Shown: in pieces, positions 15,270 to 30,665 of the stretch
How the letters are laid out: each line of letters begins with the position of its first letter
Position numbering within the stretch: position 1 is the stretch's first letter
Assembly (NCBI GenBank): GCA_958299035.1
Contig: CATQJL010000316.1
Location: forward strand, 92,898,443-92,962,442
From: Cylicocyclus nassatus
Lineage: Eukaryota; Nematoda; Chromadorea; Rhabditida; Strongylidae
Direction: 5' to 3'
DNA length: 64,000 nt
Position numbers and translations under genes: made by a program
The notes under the pieces: generated by a model
The model's input: only the letters and a program-made list of their open reading frames with translations
The model's database searches: none
Told to the model about the DNA's origin: nothing

Positions 15270-18200
15270 GTACTAGTCCTGGAAACATTTGACGTTTCCG
15301 GAATCGTGAATTTTTGAAGGAATATGGGTGGGTATATTTTGAGAATCGTTGTTTTTGCGAGCCTGCAAGGGTACTCGGACCCGACCTCTGGGACTGGCCT
15401 GGAGTTTTGTATTAGATTTCTCACTTTCCAATAGAGCAGTACTAGTCCTGGAAACATTTGACGTTTCTGGAATCGTGAATTTTTGAAGGAATATGGGTGG
15501 GTATATATTGAGAATCGTTGTTTTTTGCGAGCCATTGCAAAGGTACTCGGACCCGACCTCTGGGACTGGCCTGGAGTTTTGTATTAGATTTCTCACTTTC
15601 CAATAGAGCAGTACTAGTCCTGGAAACATTTGACGTTTCCGGAATCGTGAATTTTTGAAGGAATATGGGTGGGTATATTTTGAGAATCGTTGTTTTTGCG
15701 AGCCTGCAAGGGTACTCGGACCCGACCTCTGGGACTGGCCTGGAGTTTTGTATTAGATTTCTCACTTTCCAATAGAGCAGTACTAGTCCTGGAAACATTT
15801 GACGTTTCCGGAATCGTGAATTTTTGAAGGAATATGGGTGGGTATATTTTGAGAATCGTTGTTTTTGCGAGCCTGCAAGGGTACTCGGACCCGACCTCTG
15901 GGACTGGCCTGGAGTTTTGTATTAGATTTCTCACTTTCCAATAGAGCAGTACTAGTCCTGGAAACATTTGACGTTTCTGGAATCGTGAATTTTTGAAGGA
16001 ATATGGGTGGGTATATATTGAGAATCGTTGTTTTTTGCGAGCCATTGCAAAGGTACTCGGACCCGACCTCTGGGACTGGCCTGGAGTTTTGTATTAGATT
16101 TCTCACTTTCCAATAGAGCAGTACTAGTCCTGGAAACATTTGACGTTTCCGGAATCGTGAATTTTTGAAGGAATATGGGTGGGTATATTTTGAGAATCGT
16201 TGTTTTTGCGAGCCTGCAAGGGTACTCGGACCCGACCTCTGGGACTGGCCTGGAGTTTTGTATTAGATTTCTCACTTTCCAATAGAGCAGTACTAGTCCT
16301 GGAAACATTTGACGTTTCTGGAATCGTGAATTTTTGAAGGAATATGGGTGGGTATATATTGAGAATCGTTGTTTTTTGCGAGCCATTGCAAAGGTACTCG
16401 GACCCGACCTCTGGGACTGGCCTGGAGTTTTGTATTAGATTTCTCACTTTCCAATAGAGCAGTACTAGTCCTGGAAACATTTGACGTTTCCGGAATCGTG
16501 AATTTTTGAAGGAATATGGGTGGGTATATTTTGAGAATCGTTGTTTTTGCGAGCCTGCAAGGGTACTCGGACCCGACCTCTGGGACTGGCCTGGAGTTTT
16601 GTATTAGATTTCTCACTTTCCAATAGAGCAGTACTAGTCCTGGAAACATTTGACGTTTCTGGAATCGTGAATTTTTGAAGGAATATGGGTGGGTATATAT
16701 TGAGAATCGTTGTTTTTTGCGAGCCATTGCAAAGGTACTCGGACCCGACCTCTGGGACTGGCCTGGAGTTTTGTATTAGATTTCTCACTTTCCAATAGAG
16801 CAGTACTAGTCCTGGAAACATTTGACGTTTCCGGAATCGTGAATTTTTGAAGGAATATGGTTGGGTATATCTTGAGAATCGTTGTTTTTTGCGAGCCATT
16901 GCAAAGGTACTCGGACCCGACCTTTGGGACTGGCCTGGAGTTTTGTATTAGATTTCTCACTTTCCAATAGAGCAGTACTAGTCCTGGAAACATTTGACGT
17001 TTCTGGAATCGTGAATTTTTGAAGGAATATGGGTGGGTATATATTGAGAATCGTTGTTTTTTGCGAGCCATTGCAAAGGTACTCGGACCCGACCTCTGGG
17101 ACTGGCCTGGAGTTTTATATTAGATTTCTCACTTTCCAATAGAGCAGTACTAGTCCTGGAAACATTTGACGTTTCCGGAATCGTGAATTTTTGAAGGAAT
17201 ATGGGTGGGTATATTTTGAGAATCGTTGTTTTTGCGAGCCTGCAAGGGTACTCGGACCCGACCTCTGGGACTGGCCTGGAGTTTTGTATTAGATTTCTCA
17301 CTTTCCAATAGAGCAGTACTAGTCCTGGAAACATTTGACGTTTCTGGAATCGTGAATTTTTGAAGGAATATGGGTGGGTATATATTGAGAATCGTTGTTT
17401 TTTGCGAGCCATTGCAAAGGTACTCGGACCCGACCTCTGGGACTGGCCTGGAGTTTTGTATTAGATTTCTCACTTTCCAATAGAGCAGTACTAGTCCTGG
17501 AAACATTTGACGTTTCCGGAATCGTGAATTTTTGAAGGAATATGGGTGGGTATATTTTGAGAATCGTTGTTTTTGCGAGCCTGCAAGGGTACTCGGACCC
17601 GACCTCTGGGACTGGCCTGGAGTTTTGTATTAGATTTCTCACTTTCCAATAGAGCGGTACTAGTCCTGAAAACATTTGACGTTTCCGGAATCGTGCATTT
17701 TTGAAGGAATATGGTTGGGTATATCTTGAGAATCGTTGTTTTTTGCGAGCCATTGCAAAGGTACTCGGACCCGACCTTTGGGACTGGCCTGGAGTTTTGT
17801 ATTAGATTTCTCACTTTCCAATAGAGCAGTACTAGTCCTGGAAACATTTGACGTTTCTGGAATCGTGAATTTTTGAAGGAATATGGGTGGGTATATATTG
17901 AGAATCGTTGTTTTTTGCGAGCCATTGCAAAGGTACTCGGACCCGACCTCTGGGACTGGCCTGGAGTTTTGTATTAGATTTCTCACTTTCCAATAGAGCA
18001 GTACTAGTCCTGGAAACATTTGACGTTTCCGGAATCGTGAATTTTTGAAGGAATATGGTTGGGTATATCTTGAGAATCGTTGTTTTTTGCGAGCCATTGC
18101 AAAGGTACTCGGACCCGACCTTTGGGACTGGCCTGGAGTTTTGTATTAGATTTCTCACTTTCCAATAGAGCAGTACTAGTCCTGGAAACATTTGACGTTT

Positions 18201-21200
18201 CTGGAATCGTGAATTTTTGAAGGAATATGGGTGGGTATATATTGAGAATCGTTGTTTTTTGCGAGCCATTGCAAAGGTACTCGGACCCGACCTCTGGGAC
18301 TGGCCTGGAGTTTTATATTAGATTTCTCACTTTCCAATAGAGCAGTACTAGTCCTGGAAACATTTGACGTTTCCGGAATCGTGAATTTTTGAAGGAATAT
18401 GGGTGGGTATATTTTGAGAATCGTTGTTTTTGCGAGCCTGCAAGGGTACTCGGACCCGACCTCTGGGACTGGCCTGGAGTTTTGTATTAGATTTCTCACT
18501 TTCCAATAGAGCAGTACTAGTCCTGGAAACATTTGACGTTTCTGGAATCGTGAATTTTTGAAGGAATATGGGTGGGTATATATTGAGAATCGTTGTTTTT
18601 TGCGAGCCATTGCAAAGGTACTCGGACCCGACCTCTGGGACTGGCCTGGAGTTTTGTATTAGATTTCTCACTTTCCAATAGAGCAGTACTAGTCCTGGAA
18701 ACATTTGACGTTTCCGGAATCGTGAATTTTTGAAGGAATATGGGTGGGTATATTTTGAGAATCGTTGTTTTTGCGAGCCTGCAAGGGTACTCGGACCCGA
18801 CCTCTGGGACTGGCCTGGAGTTTTGTATTAGATTTCTCACTTTCCAATAGAGCAGTACTAGTCCTGGAAACATTTGACGTTTCTGGAATCGTGAATTTTT
18901 GAAGGAATATGGGTGGGTATATATTGAGAATCGTTGTTTTTTGCGAGCCATTGCAAAGGTACTCGGACCCGACCTCTGGGACTGGCCTGGAGTTTTGTAT
19001 TAGATTTCTCACTTTCCAATAGAGCAGTACTAGTCCTGGAAACATTTGACGTTTCCGGAATCGTGAATTTTTGAAGGAATATGGGTGGGTATATTTTGAG
19101 AATCGTTGTTTTTGCGAGCCTGCAAGGGTACTCGGACCCGACCTCTGGGACTGGCCTGGAGTTTTGTATTAGATTTCTCACTTTCCAATAGAGCGGTACT
19201 AGTCCTGAAAACATTTGACGTTTCCGGAATCGTGAATTTTTGAAGGAATATGGTTGGGTATATCTTGAGAATCGTTGTTTTTTGCGAGCCATTGCAAAGG
19301 TACTCGGACCCGACCTTTGGGACTGGCCTGGAGTTTTGTATTAGATTTCTCACTTTCCAATAGAGCAGTACTAGTCCTGGAAACATTTGACGTTTCTGGA
19401 ATCGTGAATTTTTGAAGGAATATGGGTGGGTATATATTGAGAATCGTTGTTTTTTGCGAGCCATTGCAAAGGTACTCGGACCCGACCTCTGGGACTGGCC
19501 TGGAGTTTTGTATTAGATTTCTCACTTTTCAATAGAGCAGTACTAGTCCTGGAAACATTTGACGTTTCCGGAATCGTGCATTTTTGAAGGAATATGGTTG
19601 GGTATATCTTGAGAATCGTTGTTTTTTGCGAGCCATTGCAAAGGTACTCGGACCCGACCTTTGGGACTGGCCTGGAGTTTTGTATTAGATTTCTCACTTT
19701 CCAATAGAGCAGTACTAGTCCTGGAAACATTTGACGTTTCTGGAATCGTGAATTTTTGAAGGAATATGGGTGGGTATATATTGAGAATCGTTGTTTTTTG
19801 CGAGCCATTGCAAAGGTACTCGGACCCGACCTCTGGGACTGGCCTGGAGTTTTGTATTAGATTTCTCACTTTCCAATAGAGCAGTACTAGTCCTGGAAAC
19901 ATTTGACGTTTCCGGAATCGTGAATTTTTGAAGGAATATGGGTGGGTATATTTTGAGAATCGTTGTTTTTGCGAGCCTGCAAGGGTACTCGGACCCGACC
20001 TCTGGGACTGGCCTGGAGTTTTGTATTAGATTTCTCACTTTCCAATAGAGCAGTACTAGTCCTGGAAACATTTGACGTTTCTGGAATCGTGAATTTTTGA
20101 AGGAATATGGGTGGGTATATATTGAGAATCGTTGTTTTTTGCGAGCCATTGCAAAGGTACTCGGACCCGACCTCTGGGACTGGCCTGGAGTTTTGTATTA
20201 GATTTCTCACTTTCCAATAGAGCAGTACTAGTCCTGGAAACATTTGACGTTTCCGGAATCGTGAATTTTTGAAGGAATATGGGTGGGTATATTTTGAGAA
20301 TCGTTGTTTTTGCGAGCCTGCAAGGGTACTCGGACCCGACCTCTGGGACTGGCCTGGAGTTTTGTATTAGATTTCTCACTTTCCAATAGAGCAGTACTAG
20401 TCCTGGAAACATTTGACGTTTCTGGAATCGTGAATTTTTGAAGGAATATGGGTGGGTATATATTGAGAATCGTTGTTTTTTGCGAGCCATTGCAAAGGTA
20501 CTCGGACCCGACCTCTGGGACTGGCCTGGAGTTTTGTATTAGATTTCTCACTTTCCAATAGAGCAGTACTAGTCCTGGAAACATTTGACGTTTCCGGAAT
20601 CGTGAATTTTTGAAGGAATATGGTTGGGTATATCTTGAGAATCGTTGTTTTTTGCGAGCCATTGCAAAGGTACTCGGACCCGACCTTTGGGACTGGCCTG
20701 GAGTTTTGTATTAGATTTCTCACTTTCCAATAGAGCAGTACTAGTCCTGGAAACATTTGACGTTTCTGGAATCGTGAATTTTTGAAGGAATATGGGTGGG
20801 TATATATTGAGAATCGTTGTTTTTTGCGAGCCATTGCAAAGGTACTCGGACCCGACCTCTGGGACTGGCCTGGAGTTTTATATTAGATTTCTCACTTTCC
20901 AATAGAGCAGTACTAGTCCTGGAAACATTTGACGTTTCCGGAATCGTGAATTTTTGAAGGAATATGGGTGGGTATATTTTGAGAATCGTTGTTTTTGCGA
21001 GCCTGCAAGGGTACTCGGACCCGACCTCTGGGACTGGCCTGGAGTTTTGTATTAGATTTCTCACTTTCCAATAGAGCAGTACTAGTCCTGGAAACATTTG
21101 ACGTTTCTGGAATCGTGAATTTTTGAAGGAATATGGGTGGGTATATATTGAGAATCGTTGTTTTTTGCGAGCCATTGCAAAGGTACTCGGACCCGACCTC

Positions 21201-22100
21201 TGGGACTGGCCTGGAGTTTTGTATTAGATTTCTCACTTTCCAATAGAGCAGTACTAGTCCTGGAAACATTTGACGTTTCCGGAATCGTGAATTTTTGAAG
21301 GAATATGGGTGGGTATATTTTGAGAATCGTTGTTTTTGCGAGCCTGCAAGGGTACTCGGACCCGACCTCTGGGACTGGCCTGGAGTTTTGTATTAGATTT
21401 CTCACTTTCCAATAGAGCAGTACTAGTCCTGGAAACATTTGACGTTTCTGGAATCGTGAATTTTTGAAGGAATATGGGTGGGTATATATTGAGAATCGTT
21501 GTTTTTTGCGAGCCATTGCAAAGGTACTCGGACCCGACCTCTGGGACTGGCCTGGAGTTTTGTATTAGATTTCTCACTTTCCAATAGAGCAGTACTAGTC
21601 CTGGAAACATTTGACGTTTCCGGAATCGTGAATTTTTGAAGGAATATGGGTGGGTATATTTTGAGAATCGTTGTTTTTGCGAGCCTGCAAGGGTACTCGG
21701 ACCCGACCTCTGGGACTGGCCTGGAGTTTTGTATTAGATTTCTCACTTTCCAATAGAGCGGTACTAGTCCTGAAAACATTTGACGTTTCCGGAATCGTGA
21801 ATTTTTGAAGGAATATGGTTGGGTATATCTTGAGAATCGTTGTTTTTTGCGAGCCATTGCAAAGGTACTCGGACCCGACCTTTGGGACTGGCCTGGAGTT
21901 TTGTATTAGATTTCTCACTTTCCAATAGAGCAGTACTAGTCCTGGAAACATTTGACGTTTCTGGAATCGTGAATTTTTGAAGGAATATGGGTGGGTATAT
22001 ATTGAGAATCGTTGTTTTTTGCGAGCCATTGCAAAGGTACTCGGACCCGACCTCTGGGACTGGCCTGGAGTTTTGTATTAGATTTCTCACTTTCCAATAG
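15270..22100. repeat. Satellite HORs: 341-bp dimer and 2565-bp block
   Basis: A 169-bp monomer (cctgcaaggg, tatatttt) alternates with a 172-bp monomer (ccattgcaaagg, tatatatt), giving a 341-bp dimer repeated many times, for example from 15273 to about 16480. A longer block from about 17.8 to 19.5 kb reappears 2565 bp (15 monomers) downstream with the same order of variants, to about 22.0 kb. The rare gtgcattttt variant at about 17695 and 19578 marks a further exchange. Confidence 0.75.
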
Positions 22101-25100
22101 AGCAGTACTAGTCCTGGAAACATTTGACGTTTCCGGAATCGTGAATTTTTGAAGGAATATGGGTGGGTATATATTGAGAATCGTTGTTTTTTGCGAGCCA
22201 TTGCAAAGGTACTCGGACCCGACCTCTGGGACTGGCCTGGAGTTTTGTATTAGATTTCTCACTTTCCAATAGAGCAGTACTAGTCCTGGAAACATTTGAC
22301 GTTTCCGGAATCGTGAATTTTTGAAGGAATATGGGTGGGTATATTTTGAGAATCGTTGTTTTTGCGAGCCTGCAAGGGTACTCGGACCCGACCTCTGGGA
22401 CTGGCCTGGAGTTTTGTATTAGATTTCTCACTTTCCAATAGAGCAGTACTAGTCCTGGAAACATTTGACGTTTCTGGAATCGTGAATTTTTGAAGGAATA
22501 TGGGTGGGTATATATTGAGAATCGTTGTTTTTGCGAGGCATTGCAAAGGTACTCGGACCCGACCTCTGGGACTGGCCTGGAGTTTTGTATTAGATTTCTC
22601 ACTTTCCAATAGAGCAGTACTAGTCCTGGAAACATTTGACGTTTCCGGAATCGTGAATTTTTGAAGGAATATGGGTGGGTATATATTGAGAATCGTTGTT
22701 TTTTGCGAGCCATTGCAAAGGTACTCGGACCCGACCTCTGGGACTGGCCTGGAGTTTTGTATTAGATTTCTCACTTTCCAATAGAGCAGTACTAGTCCTG
22801 AAAACATTTGACGTTTCCGGAATCGTGAATTTTTGAAGGAATATGGTTGGGTATATTTTGAGAATCGTTGTTTTTTGCGAGCCATTGCAAAGGTACTCGG
22901 ACCCGACCTCTGGGACTGGCCTGGAGTTTTGTATTAGATTTCTCACTTTCCAATAGAGCAGTACTAGTCCTGGAAACATTTGACGTTTCTGGAATCGTGA
23001 ATTTTTGAAGGAATATGGGTGGGTATATATTGAGAATCGTTGTTTTTGCGAGGCATTGCAAAGGTACTCGGACCCGACCTCTGGGACTGGCCTGGAGTTT
23101 TGTATTAGATTTCTCACTTTCCAATAGAGCAGTACTAGTCCTGGAAACATTTGACGCTTCCGGAATCGTGAATTTTTGAAGGAATATGGTTGGGTATATC
23201 TTGAGAATCGTTGTTTTTTGCGAGCCATTGCAAAGGTACTCGGACCCGACCTCTGGGACTGGCCTGGAGTTTTGTATTAGATTTCTCACTTTCCAATAGA
23301 GCAGTACTAGTCCTGGAAACATTTGACGCTTCCGGAATCGTGAATTTTTGAAGGAATATGGTTGGGTATATCTTGAGAATCGTTGTTTTTTGCGAGCCAT
23401 TGCAAAGGTACTCGGACCCGACCTTTGGGACTGGCCTGGAGTTTTGTATTAGATTTCTCACTTTCCAATAGAGCAGTACTAGTCCTGGAAACATTTGACG
23501 TTTCTGGAATCGTGAATTTTTGAAGGAATATGGGTGGGTATACTTTGAGAATCGTTGTTTTTGCGAGCCTGCAAGGGTACTCGGACCCGACATCTGGGAC
23601 TGGCCTGGAGTTTTGTATTAGATTTCTCACTTTCCAATAGAGCAGTACTAGTCCTGGAAACATTTGACGTTTCTGGAATCGTGAATTTTTGAAGGAATAT
23701 GGGTGGGTATATATTGAGAATCGTTGTTTTTGCGAGGCATTGCAAAGGTACTCGGACCCGACCTCTGGGACTGGCCTGGAGTTTTGTATTAGATTTCTCA
23801 CTTTCCAATAGAGCAGTACTAGTCCTGGAAACATTTGACGCTTCCGGAATCGTGAATTTTTGAAGGAATATGGTTGGGTATATCTTGAGAATCGTTGTTT
23901 TTTGCGAGGCATTGCAAAGGTACTCGGACCCGACCTCTGGGACTGGCCTGGAGTTTTGTATTAGATTTCTCACTTTCCAATAGAGCAGTACTAGTCCTGG
24001 AAACATTTGACGTTTCCGGAATCGTGAATTTTTGAAGGAATATGGGTGGGTATATATTGAGAATCGTTGTTTTTTGCGAGCCATTGCAAAGGTACTCGGA
24101 CCCGACCTCTGGGACTGGCCTGGAGTTTTGTATTAGATTTCTCACTTTCCAATAGAGCAGTACTAGTCCTGAAAACATTTGACGTTTCCGGAATCGTGAA
24201 TTTTTGAAGGAATATGGTTGGGTATATTTTGAGAATCGTTGTTTTTTGCGAGCCATTGCAAAGGTACTCGGACCCGACCTCTGGGACTGGCCTGGAGTTT
24301 TGTATTAGATTTCTCACTTTCCAATAGAGCAGTACTAGTCCTGGAAACATTTGACGTTTCTGGAATCGTGAATTTTTGAAGGAATATGGGTGGGTATATA
24401 TTGAGAATCGTTGTTTTTGCGAGGCATTGCAAAGGTACTCGGACCCGACCTCTGGGACTGGCCTGGAGTTTTGTATTAGATTTCTCACTTTCCAATAGAG
24501 CAGTACTAGTCCTGGAAACATTTGACGCTTCCGGAATCGTGAATTTTTGAAGGAATATGGTTGGGTATATCTTGAGAATCGTTGTTTTTTGCGAGCCATT
24601 GCAAAGGTACTCGGACCCGACCTTTGGGACTGGCCTGCAGTTTTGTATTAGATTTCTCACTTTCCAATAGAGCAGTACTAGTCCTGGAAACATTTGACGT
24701 TTCTGGAATCGTGAATTTTTGAAGGAATATGGGTGGGTATATTTTGAGAATCGTTGTTTTTGCGAGCCTGCAAGGGTACTCGGACCCGACATCTGGGACT
24801 GGCCTGGAGTTTTGTATTAGATTTCTCACTTTCCAATAGAGCAGTACTAGTCCTGGAAACATTTGACGTTTCTGGAATCGTGAATTTTTGAAGGAATATG
24901 GGTGGGTATATATTGAGAATCGTTGTTTTTGCGAGGCATTGCAAAGGTACTCGGACCCGACCTCTGGGACTGGCCTGGAGTTTTGTATTAGATTTCTCAC
25001 TTTCCAATAGAGCAGTACTAGTCCTGGAAACATTTGACGCTTCCGGAATCGTGAATTTTTGAAGGAATATGGTTGGGTATATCTTGAGAATCGTTGTTTT

Positions 25101-28100
25101 TTGCGAGCCATTGCAAAGGTACTCGGACCCGACCTTTGGGACTGGCCTGGAGTTTTGTATTAGATTTCTCACTTTCCAATAGAGCAGTACTAGTCCTGGA
25201 AACATTTGACGTTTCTGGAATCGTGAATTTTTGAAGGAATATGGGTGGGTATATTTTGAGAATCGTTGGTTGCGAGCCTGCAAGGGTACTCGGACCCGAC
25301 ATCTGGGACTGGCCTGGAGTTTTGTATTAGATTTCTCACTTTCCAATAGAGCAGTACTAGTCCTGGAAACATTTGACGTTTCTGGAATCGTGAATTTTTG
25401 AAGGAATATGGGTGGGTATATATTGAGAATCGTTGTTTTTGCGAGGCATTGCAAAGGTACTCGGACCCGACCTCTGGGACTGGCCTGGAGTTTTGTATTA
25501 GATTTCTCACTTTCCAATAGAGCAGTACTAGTCCTGGAAACATTTGACGTTTCCGGAATCGTGAATTTTTGAAGGAATATAGGTGGGTATATATTGAGAA
25601 TCGTTGTTTTTTTGCGAGCCATTGCAAAGGTACTCGGACCCGACCTCTGGGACTGGCCTGGAGTTTTGTATTAGATTTCTCACTTTCCAATAGAGCAGTA
25701 CTAGTCCTGAAAACATTTGACGTTTCCGGAATCGTGAATTTTTGAAGGAATATGGTTGGGTATATTTTGAGAATCGTTGTTTTTTGCGAGCCATTGCAAA
25801 GGTACTCGGACCCGACCTCTGGGACTGGCCTGGAGTTTTGTATTAGATTTCTCACTTTCCAATAGAGCGGTACTAGTCCTGAAAACATTTGACGTTTCCG
25901 GAATCGTGAATTTTTGAAGGAATATGGTTGGGTATATCTTGAGAATCGTTGTTTTTTGCGAGCCATTGCAAAGGTACTCGGACCCGACCTTTGGGACTGG
26001 CCTGGAGTTTTGTATTAGATTTCTCACTTTCCAATAGAGCAGTACTAGTCCTGGAAACATTTGACGTTTCCGGAATCGTGAATTTTTGAAGGAATATGGG
26101 TGGGTATATATTGAGAATCGTTGTTTTTTGCGAGCCATTGCAAAGGTACTCGTACCCGACCTCTGGGACTGGCCTGGAGTTTTGTATTAGATTTCTCACT
26201 TTCCAATAGAGCAGTACTAGTCCTGAAAACATTTGACGTTTCCGGAATCGTGAATTTTTGAAGGAATATGGTTGGGTATATTTTGAGAATCGTTGTTTTT
26301 TGCGAGCCATTGCAAAGGTACTCGGACCCGACCTCTGGGACTGGCCTGGAGTTTTGTATTAGATTTCTCACTTTCCAATAGAGCGGTACTAGTCCTGAAA
26401 ACATTTGACGTTTCCGGAATCGTGAATTTTTGAAGGAATATGGTTGGGTATATCTTGAGAATCGTTGTTTTTTGCGAGCCATTGCAAAGGTACTCGGACC
26501 CGACCTTTGGGACTGGCCTGGAGTTTTGTACTAGATTTCTCACTTTCCAATAGAGCAGTACTAGTCCTGGAAACATTTGACGTTTCTGGAATCGTGAATT
26601 TTTGAAGGAATATGGGTGGGTATATATTGAGAATCGTTGTTTTTGCGAGGCATTGCAAAGGTACTCGGACCCGACCTCTGGGACTGGCCTGGAGTTTTGT
26701 ATTAGATTTCTCACTTTCCAATAGAGCAGTACTAGTCCTGGAAACATTTGACGTTTCCGGAATCGTGAATTTTTGAAGGAATATGGGTGGGTATATATTG
26801 AGAATCGTTGTTTTTTGCGAGCCATTGCAAAGGTACTCGGACCCGACCTCTGGGACTGGCCTGGAGTTTTGTATTAGATTTCTCACTTTCCAATAGAGCA
26901 GTACTAGTCCTGAAAACATTTGACGTTTCCGGAATCGTGAATTTTTGAAGGAATATGGTTGGGTATATTTTGAGAATCGTTGTTTTTTGCGAGCCATTGC
27001 AAAGGTACTCGGACCCGACCTCTGGGACTGGCCTGGAGTTTTGTATTAGATTTCTCACTTTCCAATAGAGCGGTACTAGTCCTGAAAACATTTGACGTTT
27101 CCGGAATCGTGAATTTTTGAAGGAATATGGTTGGGTATATCTTGAGAATCGTTGCTTTTTGCGAGCCATTGCAAAGGTACTCGGACCCGACCTTTGGGAC
27201 TGGCCTGGAGTTTTGTATTAGATTTCTCACTTTCCAATAGAGCAGTACTAGTCCTGGAAACATTTGACGTTTCTGGAATCGTGAATTTTTGAAGGAATAT
27301 GGTTGGGTATATCTTGAGAATCGTTGTTTTTTGCGAGCCATTGCAAAGGTACTCGGACCCGACCTTTGGGACTGGCCTGGAGTTTTGTATTAGATTTCTC
27401 ACTTTCCAATAGAGCAGTACTAGTCCTGGAAACATTTGACGTTTCTGGAATCGTGAATTTTTGAAGGAACATGGGTGGGTATATATTGAGAATCGTTGTT
27501 TTTTGCGAGCCATTGCAAAGGTACTCGGACCCGACCTCTGGGACTGGCCTGGAGTTTTATATTAGATTTCTCACTTTCCAATAGAGCAGTACTAGTCCTG
27601 GAAACATTTGACGTTTCCGGAATCGTGAATTTTTGAAGGAATATGGGTGGGTATATTTTGAGAATCGTTGTTTTTGCGAGCCTGCAAGGGTACTCGGACC
27701 CGACCTCTGGGACTGGCCTGGAGTTTTGTATTAGATTTCTCACTTTCCAATAGAGCAGTACTAGTCCTGGAAACATTTGACGTTTCTGGAATCGTGAATT
27801 CTTGAAGGAATATGGGTGGGTATATATTGAGAATCGTTGTTTTTTGCGAGCCATTGCAAAGGTACTCGGACCCGACCTCTGGGACTGGCCTGGAGTTTTG
27901 TATTAGATTTCTCACTTTCCAATAGAGCAGTACTAGTCCTGGAAACATTTGACGTTTCCGGAATCGTGAATTTTTGAAGGAATTTGGGTGGGTATATATT
28001 GAGAATCGTTGTTTTTGCGAGGCATTGCAAAGGTACTCGGACCCGACCTCTGGGACTGGCCTGGAGTTTTGTATTAGATTTCTCACTTTCCAATAGAGCA

Positions 28101-30665
28101 GTACTAGTCCTGGAAACATTTGACGTTTCTGGAATCGTGAATTTTTGAAGGAATATGGGTGGGTATATTTTGAGAATCGTTGTTTTTGCGAGCCTGCAAG
28201 GGTACTCGGACCCGACATCTGGGACTGGCCTGGAGTTTTGTATTAGATTTCTCACTTTCCAATAGAGCAGTACTAGTCCTGGAAACATTTGACGTTTCTG
28301 GAATCGTGAATTTTTGAAGGAATATGGGTGGGTATATATTGAGAATCGTTGTTTTTTGCGAGCCATTGCAAAGGTACTCGGACCCGACCTCTGGGACTGG
28401 CCTGGAGTTTTATATTAGATTTCTCACTTTCCAATAGAGCAGTACTAGTCCTGGAAACATTTGACGTTTCCGGAATCGTGAATTTTTGAAGGAATATGGG
28501 TGGGTATATTTTGAGAATCGTTGTTTTTGCGAGCCTGCAAGGGTACTCGGACCCGACCTCTGGGACTGGCCTGGAGTTTTGTATTAGATTTCTCACTTTC
28601 CAATAGAGCAGTACTAGTCCTGGAAACATTTGACGTTTCTGGAATCGTGAATTTTTGAAGGAATATGGTTGGGTATATCTTGAGAATCGTTGTTTTTTGC
28701 GAGCCATTGCAAAGGTACTCGGACCCGACCTTTGGGACTGGCCTGGAGTTTTGTATTAGATTTCTCACTTTCCAATAGAGCAGTACTAGTCCTGGAAACA
28801 TTTGACGTTTCTGGAATCGTGAATTTTTAAAGGAACATGGTTGGGTATATCTTGAGAATCGTTGTTTTTTGCGAGCCATTGCAAAGGTACTCGGACCCGA
28901 CCTTTGGGACTGGCCTGGAGTTTTGTATTAGATTTCTCACTTTCCAATAGAGCAGTACTAGTCCTGGAAACATTTGACGTTTCTGGAATCGTGAATTTTT
29001 GAAGGAATATGGGTGGGTATATTTTGAGAATCGTTGTTTTTGCGAGCCTGCAAGGGTACTCGGACCCGACATCTGGGACTGGCCTGGAGTTTTGTATTAG
29101 ATTTCTCACTTTCCAATAGAGCAGTACTAGTCCTGGAAACATTTGACGTTTCTGGAATCGTGAATTTTTGAAGGAATATGGGTGGGTATATATTGAGAAT
29201 CGTTGTTTTTTGCGAGCCATTGCAAAGGTACTCGGACCCGACCTCTGGGACTGGCCTGGAGTTTTATATTAGATTTCTCACTTTCCAATAGAGCAGTACT
29301 AGTCCTGGAAACATTTGACGTTTCCGGAATCGTGAATTTTTGAAGGAATATGGGTGGGTATATTTTGAGAATCGTTGTTTTTGCGAGCCTGCAAGGGTAC
29401 TCGGACCCGACCTCTGGGACTGGCCTGGAGTTTTGTATTAGATTTCTCACTTTCCAATAGAGCAGTACTAGTCCTGGAAACATTTGACGTTTCTGGAATC
29501 GTGAATTTTTGAAGGAATATGGTTGGGTATATCTTGAGAATCGTTGTTTTTTGCGAGCCATTGCAAAGGTACTCGGACCCGACCTTTGGGACTGGCCTGG
29601 AGTTTTGTATTAGATTTCTCACTTTCCAATAGAGCAGTACTAGTCCTGGAAACATTTGACGTTTCTGGAATCGTGAATTTTTAAAGGAACATGGGTGGGT
29701 ATATATTGAGAATCGTTGTTTTTTGCGAGCCATTGCAAAGGTACTCGGACCCGACCTCTGGGACTGGCCTGGAGTTTTGTATTAGATTTCTCACTTTCCA
29801 ATAGAGCAGTACTAGTCCTGGAAACATTTGACGTTTCTGGAATCGTGAATTTTTGAAGGAATATGGTTGGGTATATATTGAGAATCGTTGTTTTTTGCGA
29901 GCCATTGCAAAGGTACTCGGACCCGACCTCTGGGACTGGCCTGGAGTTTTATATTAGATTTCTCACTTTCCAATAGAGCAGTACTAGTCCTGGAAACATT
30001 TGACGTTTCCGGAATCGTGAATTTTTGAAGGAATATGGGTGGGTATATTTTGAGAATCGTTGTTTTTGCGAGCCTGCAAGGGTACTCGGACCCGACCTCT
30101 GGGACTGGCCTGGAGTTTTGTATTAGATTTCTCACTTTCCAATAGAGCAGTACTAGTCCTGGAAACATTTGACGTTTCTGGAATCGTGAATTTTTGAAGG
30201 AATATGGTTGGGTATATCTTGAGAATCCTTGTTTTTTGCGAGCCATTGCAAAGGTACTCGGACCCGACCTTTGGGACTGGCCTGGAGTTTTGTATTAGAT
30301 TTCTCACTTTCCAATAGAGCAGTACTAGTCCTGGAAACATTTGACGTTTCTGGAATCGTGAATTTTTGAAGGAACATGGGTGGGTATATATTGAGAATCG
30401 TTGTTTTTTGCGAGCCATTGCAAAGGTACTCGGACCCGACCTCTGGGACTGGCCTGGAGTTTTATATTAGATTTCTCACTTTCCAATAGAGCAGTACTAG
30501 TCCTGGAAACATTTGACGTTTCCGGAATCGTGAATTTTTGAAGGAATATGGGTGGGTATATTTTGAGAATCGTTGTTTTTGCGAGCCTGCAAGGGTACTC
30601 GGACCCGACCTCTGGGACTGGCCTGGAGTTTTGTATTAGATTTCTCACTTTCCAATAGAGCAGTA